From Kineosporia succinea (GTDB taxonomy: Bacteria > Actinomycetota > Actinomycetes > Actinomycetales > Kineosporiaceae): a stretch of 64,000 bases of DNA. The first letter of the stretch is position 1, and each line of letters opens with the position of its first letter. Location of the stretch: the NCBI RefSeq assembly GCF_030811555.1, contig NZ_JAUSQZ010000001.1, forward strand, positions 186,001-250,000, given 5' to 3'. A program made the translations under genes and the position numbers. The notes under the pieces are model-generated. The model made no database searches. It saw only the letters and a program-made list of their open reading frames with translations, and was not told where the DNA came from. This document shows positions 27,751-35,936 of the stretch, in pieces.

Positions 27751-27762
27751 CGAGCCTGTTCT

Positions 27763-27886
27763 CCGAAGGGGAGTAGCTCCACCCGAAAGGGTGCGGCTGA
27801 TCGACATACTGGCACCGTCACGGTGCCCGGTCAGTCACCACGCACGTGGCGAGCGAGACCTTCGGCCAATGTGATGTTGGCCGAAG
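27763..27886 (+). promoter_or_regulatory. yybP-ykoY (Mn2+-sensing) riboswitch with switching hairpin
   Basis: Conserved elements appear in order: AAGGGGAGTAGC at 27766-27777, GACATACTGG at about 27803, and GCGAGCGAGACCTTCGG ending near 27865. P1 is formed by CCGAAGG (27763-27769) and CCTTCGG (27859-27865). The 3' P1 strand can instead pair with the next element: CTTCGGCCAA (27860-27869) and TTGGCCGAAG (27877-27886) are perfect complements. The two helices exclude each other, which is the expected form of an expression platform. The aptamer class is known to bind Mn2+ and usually turns on metal exporters. The exchanger gene follows at 27946. Confidence 0.85.
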
Positions 27887-27911
27887 TGTCGATCCCGCAA
27901 GCGGATTCGCA

Positions 27912-27936
27912 TCCTCGGCCGGCACCCGACCGAGGA
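27912..27936 (+). promoter_or_regulatory. Hairpin masking the ribosome binding site of the exchanger
   Basis: TCCTCGG (27912-27918) pairs perfectly with CCGAGGA (27930-27936), which contains most of the GAGGAG ribosome binding site of the gene at 27946. The 5' arm can alternatively pair with GGCCGA of the riboswitch switching arm (27879-27884), freeing the site. Confidence 0.55.
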
Positions 27937-27945
27937 GTTCCGCGC

Positions 27946-29181
27946 ATGAGTCCCGGCCGCACCCTGGCTCGCTCGCTCTCGATATGCACCATTCTGGCGG
28001 TACCGGCTCTGGTCCTGCGCATCGGCGGTATCCACCCCAGCGCCGTCATCTCCATGCTGATCTTCGGCGCAGCCGTGGTCGCCGCGTCGTTCCTGCTGGC
28101 CTGGGCCGCGGAATCGGCTCAGGTCGACATCTCCGGCGGCCTCGCGATCGCCGTGCTCGCCCTCATCGCCGTGCTGCCCGAGTACGCGGTCGACCTCTAC
28201 TACGCCTACACCGCGGGCTCGAACCCGGAGTACGTGCAGTACGCCGCCGCCAACATGACCGGCTCCAACCGGCTCCTGCTCGGACTCGGCTGGCCGGTGG
28301 TGGTACTGGTCGCGCTCGCCGCCACGAAACGGCTCACCGGCTCGAAAACCGATGTGCTGCAGCTGGAGAGGAGCAATCGCCTGGAACTCGGCTTCCTGCT
28401 CACCGCCGGGGTGGCCGCGTTCTGGATGCCGATCAGCGGTGAGATCCAGATCTGGTTCGGCCTGCTCCTGCTGCTCTGGTTCGCCTTCTACCTGATCCGC
28501 CTGGCCAAGGGCGAGGTCGAGGAACCCGACCTGATCGGCACCGCGGCCGTGCTCGGGGGCCTGCCCCGAGCCCGCCGCCGGGTGGTCGTCCCCGCCCTGT
28601 TCATCGTGTCCGCCGCCGTGATCCTGGCCTGTGCCGAGCCTTTCGCCGAGAGCCTGGTCGAGGCCGGCACCTCGCTCGGCATCGACCAGTTCCTGCTGGT
28701 GCAGTGGCTGGCGCCGCTCTCCAGCGAGGCGCCGGAGTTCATCATCGCCATCATCTTCGCCAGCCGGGGCAACGGGGCCGGGGCCATCGCCACGCTGATC
28801 TCGTCGAAGGTGAACCAGTGGACGCTGCTGGTCGGCTCGCTCCCGATCGCCTATCTGCTGGGTGGTGGCGGCACCGCCCTGGTGCTCGACGACCGCCAGG
28901 TCGAGGAGATGCTGCTGACCGCGACGCAGACCATGATGGGCGTGGCCCTGTTGCTGGCCCTGCGTTTTCACCGCTGGTCGGCCTGGGTGCTGCTGCTCCT
29001 GTTCGCGGTGCAGTTCCCGGTCACCAGCACCGAGGGCCGGCTGATCCTGTCGGGCGTCTACGGGGCGATCGCGCTGGGGGCGTTCGCCTACCGGTACCGG
29101 CTGATCGTGCCGACCTTCGTCGCCCCCTGGAAACCCCCGGCCGACGAGGAACTCACGACGCCCGCCGACGTCCGGGCGTGA
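27946..29181 (+). CDS. CaCA-family cation/proton exchanger, likely Mn2+ or Ca2+ export
   Basis: A 411-residue membrane protein with about 11 hydrophobic segments and two related halves, as in Na+/Ca2+ exchangers. The alpha-repeat motifs are recognisable: ALIAVLPEYAVDLYYAYTAG with GSNPEY in the first half, and APLSSEAPEFIIAIIFASRG in the second, each with a key acidic residue. The ATG is preceded by GAGGAG eight bases upstream, inside a masking hairpin. Control by a yybP-ykoY riboswitch points to manganese detoxification rather than calcium alone. This is inferred from the aptamer's known ligand. Its 3' end overlaps the convergent AraC gene by 29 bases. Confidence 0.9.
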   Translation: MSPGRTLARSLSICTILAVPALVLRIGGIHPSAVISMLIFGAAVVAASFLLAWAAESAQVDISGGLAIAVLALIAVLPEYAVDLYYAYTAGSNPEYVQYAAANMTGSNRLLLGLGWPVVVLVALAATKRLTGSKTDVLQLERSNRLELGFLLTAGVAAFWMPISGEIQIWFGLLLLLWFAFYLIRLAKGEVEEPDLIGTAAVLGGLPRARRRVVVPALFIVSAAVILACAEPFAESLVEAGTSLGIDQFLLVQWLAPLSSEAPEFIIAIIFASRGNGAGAIATLISSKVNQWTLLVGSLPIAYLLGGGGTALVLDDRQVEEMLLTATQTMMGVALLLALRFHRWSAWVLLLLFAVQFPVTSTEGRLILSGVYGAIALGAFAYRYRLIVPTFVAPWKPPADEELTTPADVRA

Positions 29182-29980
29182 CCCCGAACTCCCGGGTGAA
29201 CGCGACGATGAAGGCGGACGTGCTGGCGTAGCCGACGCGGTGGGCCACCTCGGTCACCGGGGTGGTCTCCAGCAGCACGCGAGAGGCCAGCAATCGCAGG
29301 CGGGTTCGCCACTGCGTGTACGAGAGGCCGAACTCCTTGACGAAGTCGCGCTGGAGCGTCTTCACACTCACGTGCAGACGCCGGGCCCACTCCTCGAGGC
29401 CCGTCGGGTCACCCGGGTCGTGCGTGAGCGCCCGGGCGACCCGCATCGCGTAACCCGAGCCGTTGACCGGGGCTCCGGGCAGCTCGCGCACGGTCTCGCC
29501 GATCCCGGCGAGCATCCGGGCGCGGGCCTTGGCCGACCGGGCCGGGAGCACGCCCGACGAGCCGAGGGCGCGCAGCAGCGCGGCGGCCTCGGGGCCGACC
29601 GACGCCGCACCCACCCGGACCTTTTTCAGCGCGGGCGGATCCTCACGCAGGCAGACCCGGAAGACGGTCTGCCCCGGGCCCGCCGCGACCTCGTGGGTCA
29701 CCCCGCGACGGGCCCAGAACACCTCGTTCGGGCCGACGAACTGGTGCTCGCCACCCTGTCGGCCGACGAGCACCCCGTTCGGCGAGAAGTACAGCTGGTG
29801 CAGGACCTCCTGGCGCCCCTCACCGAATTCCAGCACCCCGGCCGAGCGGTAGCGCAGCACGAGCATGCCGGCGGGTTCGCGCATGCCGTAGGCGAACTCG
29901 TCGCACCTGATCGTTCCCGGACCGACGGGGCGCACAAGATCCAGGGTCAGGTGCTCACTCCGAGGCCTGTCCCACGTCAC
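29153..29980 (-). CDS. AraC-family regulator under an iron box
   Basis: A 275-residue regulator. A cupin-like sensor domain fills the first half (GMLVLRYRSAGVLEFGEGRQ, HQFVGPNEVFWARRGVTHEV). The C-terminal double helix-turn-helix (about 180-270) includes LHVSVKTLQRDFVKEFGLSY, TQWRTRLRLLASRVLL and VAHRVGYASTSAFIVAFTRE. The GTG start follows GGAGG. An IdeR/DtxR-type box lies 31-49 bases upstream. AraC proteins of this sort often regulate siderophore or iron-uptake genes, but no such genes are in the window. The end overlaps the exchanger gene. Confidence 0.88.
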   Translation of the reverse strand: MTWDRPRSEHLTLDLVRPVGPGTIRCDEFAYGMREPAGMLVLRYRSAGVLEFGEGRQEVLHQLYFSPNGVLVGRQGGEHQFVGPNEVFWARRGVTHEVAAGPGQTVFRVCLREDPPALKKVRVGAASVGPEAAALLRALGSSGVLPARSAKARARMLAGIGETVRELPGAPVNGSGYAMRVARALTHDPGDPTGLEEWARRLHVSVKTLQRDFVKEFGLSYTQWRTRLRLLASRVLLETTPVTEVAHRVGYASTSAFIVAFTREFGVTPGRRRAS

Positions 29981-30010
29981 CCGAATCGCCTCCGTCTCCG
30001 TTCCACTTGC

Positions 30011-30029
30011 GAAGGTAAGGCTAACCTAA
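30011..30029. promoter_or_regulatory. IdeR/DtxR iron box
   Basis: GAAGGTAAGGCTAACCTAA matches the 19-base consensus TTAGGTTAGGCTAACCTAA at 16 positions. It is placed to cover the promoter of the AraC gene and lies about 80 bases upstream of the divergent LLM gene, so iron could control either or both. Confidence 0.75.
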
Positions 30030-30107
30030 CTAGACCTGGTCGTGTCGAGACGTGGGACACGCCGGGTCTTCTCTCCCCGGCTCATAGAGATAGTGCAACA
30101 ATCAACT

Positions 30108-31115
30108 ATGCGGACGTTGCGAAGGCTTGGATTCCTCACCATCGGGCTGTTCGACGAGGCCGACCCCCGGGCCGGGCACGAGTCGACGCTGCGGATCATC
30201 GAGCTCGGCGAGCAACTCGGCTTCGACAGCGCCTGGCTGCGGCACCGGCACCTGCAGTTCGGCATCTCCTCCCCCGTCGCCGTGCTGGCCGCCGCCTCGC
30301 AGCGCACGAGCCGCATCGAGCTGGGCACCGCCGTCACGCCGCTGGGCTGGGAGAACCCGCTGCGCCTGGCCGAGGACTGGGCCACCGTCGACCTGCTCTC
30401 GGGCGGGCGCCTGAACCCGGGCCTGAGCGTGGGCCCGCCGATGTTCTTCGACACCGTGAAGGACGCCCTCTACCCCGACACCGCCGACGCCGAGGACTTC
30501 TCCTACGAGCGCGTCGAGCGCCTGCTGAGGTTCGTGCGCGGCGAGAAGGCCTCGGACTTCAGCGGCGCCCGGGCCTTCGAGGAGTTCTCCGACCGGGTGC
30601 AGCCGCACTCGGCCGGGCTGGGCGAGCGCCTCTGGTACGGCGGCGGCAGCCTGCGCTCGGCGCAGTGGGCCGGGGAGCACGACATGAACTTCCTGACCAG
30701 CAGCGTGGTGAAGTTCGAGGACGGCCCCCGGGACTTCGCACAGATCCAGCTCGGCCACATCCAGGCCTTCCGCGCCGCCCATCCGCTGGGCGAGAAGGCC
30801 CGGGTGTCACAGGGTCTCGTGGTGATCCCGACCGACTCGGCCTCGCCCGAGCAGGTCGCCAAGTACCAGGCGTACGTGGAGCGGCGCACACCGCGCACGG
30901 CCGAGCCGCAGGGCCCGGCCCGGATGATGTTCGCCCGCGACCTGATCGGCACCGGTGAGCAGATCGCCGAGCAGCTGGCGGCGGACCCGGCCTACGCCCA
31001 GATCGACGAGGTCGCGTTCGCACTGCCGTTCAGCTTCGAGCACGACGACTACGTGCAGATCCTGACCGACACCGCGCAGAAGCTGGGACCGGCGCTGGGG
31101 TGGAAGGCGTCCTGA
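30108..31115 (+). CDS. LLM-class flavin-dependent oxidoreductase
   Basis: A 335-residue luciferase-like monooxygenase: LGFLTIGLFDEADPRAGHES, the barrel segments LGFDSAWLRHRHLQFGISSP, RIELGTAVTPLGWENPLRLA (flavin or F420 site) and LSGGRLNPGLSVGPP, and a C-terminal helical part. The family uses FMN or F420. Since the genome encodes Fgd, F420 is possible, but nothing here decides it. The ATG at 30108 begins the barrel cleanly. A GTG at 30042 would add 22 unlikely residues. Divergent from the AraC gene across the iron box. Substrate unknown. Confidence 0.83.
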   Translation: MRTLRRLGFLTIGLFDEADPRAGHESTLRIIELGEQLGFDSAWLRHRHLQFGISSPVAVLAAASQRTSRIELGTAVTPLGWENPLRLAEDWATVDLLSGGRLNPGLSVGPPMFFDTVKDALYPDTADAEDFSYERVERLLRFVRGEKASDFSGARAFEEFSDRVQPHSAGLGERLWYGGGSLRSAQWAGEHDMNFLTSSVVKFEDGPRDFAQIQLGHIQAFRAAHPLGEKARVSQGLVVIPTDSASPEQVAKYQAYVERRTPRTAEPQGPARMMFARDLIGTGEQIAEQLAADPAYAQIDEVAFALPFSFEHDDYVQILTDTAQKLGPALGWKAS

Positions 31116-31121
31116 AGCGGT

Positions 31122-31152
31122 CCGGAAGCGCGGACATGTCCGGGACTTCCGG
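31122..31152. terminator. Hairpin after the LLM gene
   Basis: CCGGAAG and CTTCCGG arms flank an inner 10-base palindrome GGACATGTCC, seven bases past the stop codon. A likely terminator, although the inner palindrome could also be a protein site. Confidence 0.5.
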
Positions 31153-31268
31153 CCTAGGCCCCTGCACGCGGCCCAGGTCACAGCAACAGGCATTCCGCAC
31201 CTTCTGGACGCATGGTGATCTGGGGTACCACTTGAGGTGTCGCTGATCGCCGACGATCGGATCTGCCT

Positions 31269-32849
31269 GTGTCTGAAGCACCTACCCCGCTCCGCGTCGG
31301 GGTCGTCGCCGAGTCCGCCCCCGGTGAGACGCGCGTCGCCGCCACCCCGAAGACCGTCGAGCAACTGCTCGCCCTCGGGTACGAGGTGCTGGTGGAGGCC
31401 GGTGCGGGCACCCGCGCCGCCTTCACCGACGACGCGTTCGCGGCCGCGGGCGCGCGGGTCTCACCGCTCGCGCAGACCTGGGACGCCGACGTCGTCCTCA
31501 AGGTCAACGCGCCCACCGCGCAGGAGATCGCCCGGCTGCACGACGGCGCCACGCTGGTGTCGCTCATCGCCCCGGCGCTGAACCCGGACCTGCTCGAGGC
31601 GCTGGCCACCCGGCGCCTGACCGTGCTGGCCACCGACGCGGTGCCCCGCATCAGCCGGGCCCAGTCGCTCGACGTGCTCAGCTCGATGGCCAACATCGCC
31701 GGGTACCGGGCCGTGATCGAGGCCGCGAACCACTTCGGCCGGTTCTTCACCGGCCAGGTCACGGCGGCCGGCAAGGTCCCGCCCGCCAAGGTTCTCGTGG
31801 CCGGGGCCGGGGTGGCGGGGCTGGCCGCGATCGGCACCGCCAGCAGTCTCGGCGCGATCGTGCGGGCCACCGACCCGCGTCCCGAGGTCGCGGAGCAGGT
31901 CGGTTCTCTCGGTGGCACTTTCCTTCCGATCACCACGGGGGACGCGTCGGAGCAGCCGAGCCGCGACGGTTACGCCCGCGGCACGTCGTCGGACTACGAC
32001 GAGGCGGCCTCCCGGCTCTACGCCGAGCAGGCCGCCGACGTGGACATCGTCATCACGACGGCCCTGGTCCCGGGACGTCCGGCGCCGCGCCTGCTCACCG
32101 CCGCGCACGTCGCCGCGATGCGACCCGGCAGCGTGATCGTCGACATGGCGGCCTCGCAGGGCGGGAACGTCGAGGGCACCCGCGCCGGCGAGGTGGTGGT
32201 GACCGGGAACGGCGTCACGATCATCGGTTACACGGATCTGGCCGGGCGGCTGCCCACCCAGGCGTCGCAGCTGTACGGCACCAACCTCGTCAACCTGATG
32301 AAGCTGCTCACCCCGGCGAAAGACGGTTCGCCGGTGCTCGACTTCGACGACGTGGTGCAGCGCTCGATGACGGTGGTGCGCGACGGGGACAAGACCTGGC
32401 CGCCGCCTCCGGTGGCGGTGTCGGTGGCGGTGTCGGTGTCGGTGGCGGTGTCGGTGGCCCCTGTCGTCCTGGCCGAGGAGCCCCAGGTCGTGACTCGGAA
32501 GCGTTCTTCCGTGAGCCCTTACGCCGCGGTCGCGGTGACGGCGGCGCTGGTCTTCCTGCTCGCCGCCTTCTCCCCCGCCCAGATCGTCGGCAACCTCACC
32601 GTGTTCGCACTGGCGGTGGTCATCGGCTACTACGTGATCGGCAAGGTGCACCACGCCCTGCACACGCCGCTGATGTCGGTGACGAACGCGATCTCCGGCA
32701 TCATCGTGGTCGGCGCCCTGCTGCAGATCGGCCACGACGACACGGTGGTCACGGTGCTCGCCGCCCTGGCCGTCTTCCTGGCCTCCGTCAACATCTTCGG
32801 CGGTTTCGCCGTGACCCGGCGCATGCTGAGCATGTTCTCGAAAGGCTGA
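31269..32849 (+). CDS. pntA: NAD(P) transhydrogenase, alpha subunit
   Basis: A 526-residue proton-pumping transhydrogenase subunit that contains both the NAD(H)-binding domain I and membrane domain II, as in E. coli PntA. Domain I has [20 protein letters not shown], the substrate Tyr/Arg region, [20 protein letters not shown] and [13 protein letters not shown]. Four membrane helices follow from about 415 ([16 protein letters not shown] onward). The linker between the domains contains a Val-Ala-Val-Ser repeat at about 381-398, unusual for the family. The start is GTG 31269. The stop overlaps the pntB ATG in TGATG, so the two are coupled. It makes NADPH from NADH using the proton gradient. Confidence 0.93.
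   Translation: MSEAPTPLRVGVVAESAPGETRVAATPKTVEQLLALGYEVLVEAGAGTRAAFTDDAFAAAGARVSPLAQTWDADVVLKVNAPTAQEIARLHDGATLVSLIAPALNPDLLEALATRRLTVLATDAVPRISRAQSLDVLSSMANIAGYRAVIEAANHFGRFFTGQVTAAGKVPPAKVLVAGAGVAGLAAIGTASSLGAIVRATDPRPEVAEQVGSLGGTFLPITTGDASEQPSRDGYARGTSSDYDEAASRLYAEQAADVDIVITTALVPGRPAPRLLTAAHVAAMRPGSVIVDMAASQGGNVEGTRAGEVVVTGNGVTIIGYTDLAGRLPTQASQLYGTNLVNLMKLLTPAKDGSPVLDFDDVVQRSMTVVRDGDKTWPPPPVAVSVAVSVSVAVSVAPVVLAEEPQVVTRKRSSVSPYAAVAVTAALVFLLAAFSPAQIVGNLTVFALAVVIGYYVIGKVHHALHTPLMSVTNAISGIIVVGALLQIGHDDTVVTVLAALAVFLASVNIFGGFAVTRRMLSMFSKG
32412..32459. repeat. GTGGCG/GTGTCG repeat encoding the PntA linker
   Basis: The 12-base unit GTGGCGGTGTCG is found three times with one extra GTGTCG. It encodes the (VAVS)n hinge between the NAD domain and the membrane domain. 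Confidence 0.8.
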
Positions 32850-34270
32850 TGACGATGACCGCTTCCAGCGCCGCGCAGGCCGCCTACATCGTCTCCGCCC
32901 TGCTGTTCGTGCTCAGCCTGGCCGGGCTGTCGAAGCACGAGACCTCGCGATCCGGAGCCCTTCACGGCATCGCCGGGATGGCCGTGGCCCTGGTCGCCAC
33001 CGCCGTGCTCGCGGTGGACCGGCTCGACCTCCCGAGCGGCGAGGCGGTCACCGGGCTGCTGCTCATGGCCGTCGCGGTGGCCGGCGGGGCGGCGGTCGGG
33101 CTCTCCCGGGCGCGCCGCGTCGAGATGACGGCCATGCCCGAACTCATCGCCGTGCTGCACAGTTTCGTCGGCCTGGCCGCGGTGCTGGTCGGCTGGAACG
33201 GGTACCTCCAGGTCTCGTCCGGATCGACCGAGGTGGCGGCCGACCTGCTGGGCATCCACCACGCCGAGGTGTTCATCGGGGTCTTCATCGGCGGTGTGAC
33301 CTTCACCGGGTCGGTCGTGGCCTACGGCAAGCTGGCCGGGCGCCTGAAGTCCGCCCCCCTGGTGCTGCCCGGCAAGAACGTCCTGAACATCGGTGCGCTG
33401 GCGGCGTTCGCGGGAGGGACCGCCTGGTTCACCGCGTCCCCCCGGGTGGTCCTGCTCCTGGCCGTCACCGCCCTGGCGCTCGCGCTGGGCTGGCACCTGG
33501 TCGCCTCGATCGGCGGTGGCGACATGCCGGTCGTGGTCTCGATGCTGAACTCCTACTCCGGCTGGGCCGCCGCGGCCTCCGGGTTCCTGCTGAACAACAA
33601 CCTGCTCATCGTCACGGGCGCCCTGGTCGGTTCTTCGGGTGCCTACCTGTCGTACATCATGTGCCAGGCCATGAACCGCTCGTTCATCTCGGTGATCGCG
33701 GGCGGATTCGGCCAGGAGGCAGCGGTTTTCGCCGGCCGCGACTACGGCGAGCACCGCGAGATCCTCGTCGACGAGGCGGTGCAGCTGCTGAAAGAGGCCT
33801 CGTCGGTGATCATCACGCCGGGCTACGGCATGGCGGTGGCCCAGGCGCAGTACCCGGTGGCCGACCTGACGCGGCGGCTGCGGGAGCGGAACGTGGACGT
33901 GCGCTTCGGCATCCACCCGGTGGCCGGGCGCCTGCCCGGGCACATGAACGTGCTGCTGGCCGACGCCCGGGTGCCCTACGACATCGTGCTCGAGATGGAC
34001 GAGATCAACGACGACTTCGCGGGCACGTCGGTGGTGCTGGTGATCGGCGCGAACGACACGGTGAACCCGGCCGCGCTCGACGACCCGGGCAGCCCGATCG
34101 CCGGGATGCCGGTGCTGCGGGTGTGGGACGCCGAGAACGTCATCGTGTTCAAGCGCTCGATGGCCGCCGGCTACGCGGGGGTGCAGAACCCGCTCTTCTT
34201 CCGGGACAACACCCAGATGCTGTTCGGCGACGCCAAGGCCCGGGTGGAGGAGATCGTGCGGGCCCTGTGA
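32849..34270 (+). CDS. pntB: NAD(P) transhydrogenase, beta subunit
   Basis: A 473-residue subunit with about nine membrane helices (domain II) and the NADP(H)-binding domain III. Recognisable sites are [20 protein letters not shown] (with the conserved membrane His), [31 protein letters not shown], and in domain [41 protein letters not shown] and [20 protein letters not shown]. These are near-identical to signature segments of PntB. Length is slightly over the E. coli 462. The ATG overlaps the pntA stop. Confidence 0.95.
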   Translation: MTMTASSAAQAAYIVSALLFVLSLAGLSKHETSRSGALHGIAGMAVALVATAVLAVDRLDLPSGEAVTGLLLMAVAVAGGAAVGLSRARRVEMTAMPELIAVLHSFVGLAAVLVGWNGYLQVSSGSTEVAADLLGIHHAEVFIGVFIGGVTFTGSVVAYGKLAGRLKSAPLVLPGKNVLNIGALAAFAGGTAWFTASPRVVLLLAVTALALALGWHLVASIGGGDMPVVVSMLNSYSGWAAAASGFLLNNNLLIVTGALVGSSGAYLSYIMCQAMNRSFISVIAGGFGQEAAVFAGRDYGEHREILVDEAVQLLKEASSVIITPGYGMAVAQAQYPVADLTRRLRERNVDVRFGIHPVAGRLPGHMNVLLADARVPYDIVLEMDEINDDFAGTSVVLVIGANDTVNPAALDDPGSPIAGMPVLRVWDAENVIVFKRSMAAGYAGVQNPLFFRDNTQMLFGDAKARVEEIVRAL

Positions 34271-34328
34271 TGTCGATCTAGTCTGTGTTGTCGGCTTTCT
34301 CTTCTGCCCGATTCACCTGGAGGGTTTC

Positions 34329-34481
34329 ATGGCGGTCACCCGCGAAGAGGTCATGCAGGAACTGCTCGAGGCGATGAACCGGCAGGCGGCCACGCCCAGT
34401 TCGCTCGGCGGCTCGAACGCCACGGCGGTGAAGACCTTCGCGGAGGCCTACCAGATCCTCTACGAGTGCGAGGGCGACTAG
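34329..34481 (+). CDS. Small hypothetical protein (50 residues)
   Basis: A short gene with a strong ribosome binding site (GGAGGG six bases before the ATG). It encodes an acidic, helical peptide: MAVTREEVMQELLEAMNRQA, then SSLGGSNATAVKTFAEAYQI and LYECEGD. Third codon positions are strongly G/C, as in neighbouring genes. The stop shares CTAG with the stop of the convergent small gene. No family recognised. It could be co-transcribed with pntAB (58 bases downstream). Confidence 0.6.
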   Translation: MAVTREEVMQELLEAMNRQAATPSSLGGSNATAVKTFAEAYQILYECEGD

Positions 34482-34711
34482 ATCCGCGCGAGCCGGGGGC
34501 CCAGACCGAGCACCACTTCCACACCGGTCAGGCCCTCGGCCTCGAAGTCGGCGATGGTCAGCTTGCCGTCGAGCTGCATCGCCCGGATCGTCTCACCGGT
34601 GCGGGCCTCGCTCTCACCCGGCGGCACGAACGCCTCGAACGGCTGCGGCCAGTCGTTGGTGCGGTCGAACTCGTGGGCCCGGCGGATGATGTGGTCTTCG
34701 ATGGCGTCCAT
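34478..34711 (-). CDS. Small hypothetical protein (77 residues)
   Basis: An acidic protein, MDAIEDHIIRRAHEFDRTND, ending in a beta-rich part (AMQLDGKLTIADFEAEGLTG). Codon use fits the genome. No family recognised. It is convergent with the 50-residue gene and they share the stop-overlap CTAG at 34478-34481. Confidence 0.55.
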   Translation of the reverse strand: MDAIEDHIIRRAHEFDRTNDWPQPFEAFVPPGESEARTGETIRAMQLDGKLTIADFEAEGLTGVEVVLGLGPRLARI

Positions 34712-34773
34712 GTCCCCGACGCTAGACCCGTCCCGCCCGCCGACAACTCACGCCAGCCGCGCGGGCTAACGCC

Positions 34774-35622
34774 TCAGCCCGCCTTACGGCCGACGCCCGC
34801 GATCACGTAGCTCGACGACGGATCGGCGCCCGCGTCGTCGGGCCAGTCGGGCCGCCACTGCGGCACCCAGACCAGGCCCGGGTCGACCAGGGAGAAGCCA
34901 CCGAAGAGCTCGGTCACGCGGGCGCGGGTGCGCACCGTGATCGGGTCGGCCGTGCGGTAGGTGTCGAGGACCTGCTGGCCCTCGCCGGTCAGGCGGCCGT
35001 CGAGCGCCGGGCCCGCCGCGGCCTGCTCCAGGCGGGCGTCGTAGCCGTGCGAGATCACCAGGTGGCTGCCCGGGGCGGCGACCTCGTGCAGCGCCGCGAT
35101 CGTCTGCTCCGGGTGGTCGGACTCCGGGATGAAGTGCAGCACCGCGACCATCAGGAAGGCGACCGGCTCGGTGAGGTCGATCAGGTTCTTGACCGGGGCG
35201 GACGCGAGGATCTCGGCCGGGTGGCGGAGGTCGGCGTTGAGCACCGCCGCGTTCTCGACGCCGTGCAGGATGAGTTCGCTGTGGGCCACCGCGATCGGGT
35301 CGATGTCGACATAGACCACGCGGGAGTCGGGGGCCTCGCGCTGGGCGATCTCGTGCACGTTGCCCACGGTGGGGATGCCCGAGCCGAGGTCGATGAACTG
35401 ACGCACCCCCTGCTGCACCAGGTGCCGCACCGCGCGGTGCAGGAACGCCCGGTTGGCCTGCGCGTTGACCTCGGCACTGGGGTGCAGGTCGAGGATGCGG
35501 CGGGCCATCTCGCGGTCGGGGGCGAAATTGTGCGCCCCGCCGAGGAAGTAGTCGTAGACCCGCGCCGCGGACGGCGTGGTCAGGTCGATGTTGCGGGGCG
35601 CCCAGTCGGGGAGCTCCGTCAT
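34774..35622 (-). CDS. SAM-dependent methyltransferase (DUF574 family)
   Basis: A 282-residue protein of the actinobacterial DUF574 methyltransferases. The entry motif is PSAARVYDYFLGGAHNFAPD, the SAM loop is RQFIDLGSGIPTVGNVHEIA, the acidic strand is VVYVDIDPIAVAHSELIL, and AVLHFIPESD follows. These genes are present in many copies in streptomycetes and relatives and have no proven substrate. The ATG at 35622 is 11 bases after GAGGTGG. A longer frame to 35754 has no support. It stands alone. Confidence 0.88.
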   Translation of the reverse strand: MTELPDWAPRNIDLTTPSAARVYDYFLGGAHNFAPDREMARRILDLHPSAEVNAQANRAFLHRAVRHLVQQGVRQFIDLGSGIPTVGNVHEIAQREAPDSRVVYVDIDPIAVAHSELILHGVENAAVLNADLRHPAEILASAPVKNLIDLTEPVAFLMVAVLHFIPESDHPEQTIAALHEVAAPGSHLVISHGYDARLEQAAAGPALDGRLTGEGQQVLDTYRTADPITVRTRARVTELFGGFSLVDPGLVWVPQWRPDWPDDAGADPSSSYVIAGVGRKAG

Positions 35623-35771
35623 GGGGCCGTCCACCTCGCGAGAATCGGGCAACAGGGACGAATACGACCCTATCCGGCTGCGGCCCGAAGAGGGAACAAC
35701 CCCGCCGGAGTATCGACTCCGGACGAAGCCCGGGCGCACCCTTGCGGACAGCACCGCCGGAGGGAGACATC

Positions 35772-35936
35772 GTGAAGAGCGTCAAGGAACTCCAGGAACG
35801 GCTCGAACAGCTCCGCGCCACGATCGACGACGCCAAGGAGACGGCCTCGAAACTGGCTCAGGACAAGGTGATCGACCCGGTCACCGCGATCCCGAGGCAA
35901 CGCCGCCGGTACGCCGACGGCTTCCGGGACTTCTAG
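35772..35936 (+). CDS. Small coiled-coil protein (54 residues)
   Basis: GTG start with GGAGGGAG just upstream. The peptide begins with a heptad-like helix (VKSVKELQERLEQLRATIDD, AKETASKLAQDK) and ends with a basic tail (PRQRRRYADGFRDF). It probably oligomerises. No family recognised. The stop overlaps that of cydC in CTAG. Confidence 0.55.
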   Translation: MKSVKELQERLEQLRATIDDAKETASKLAQDKVIDPVTAIPRQRRRYADGFRDF

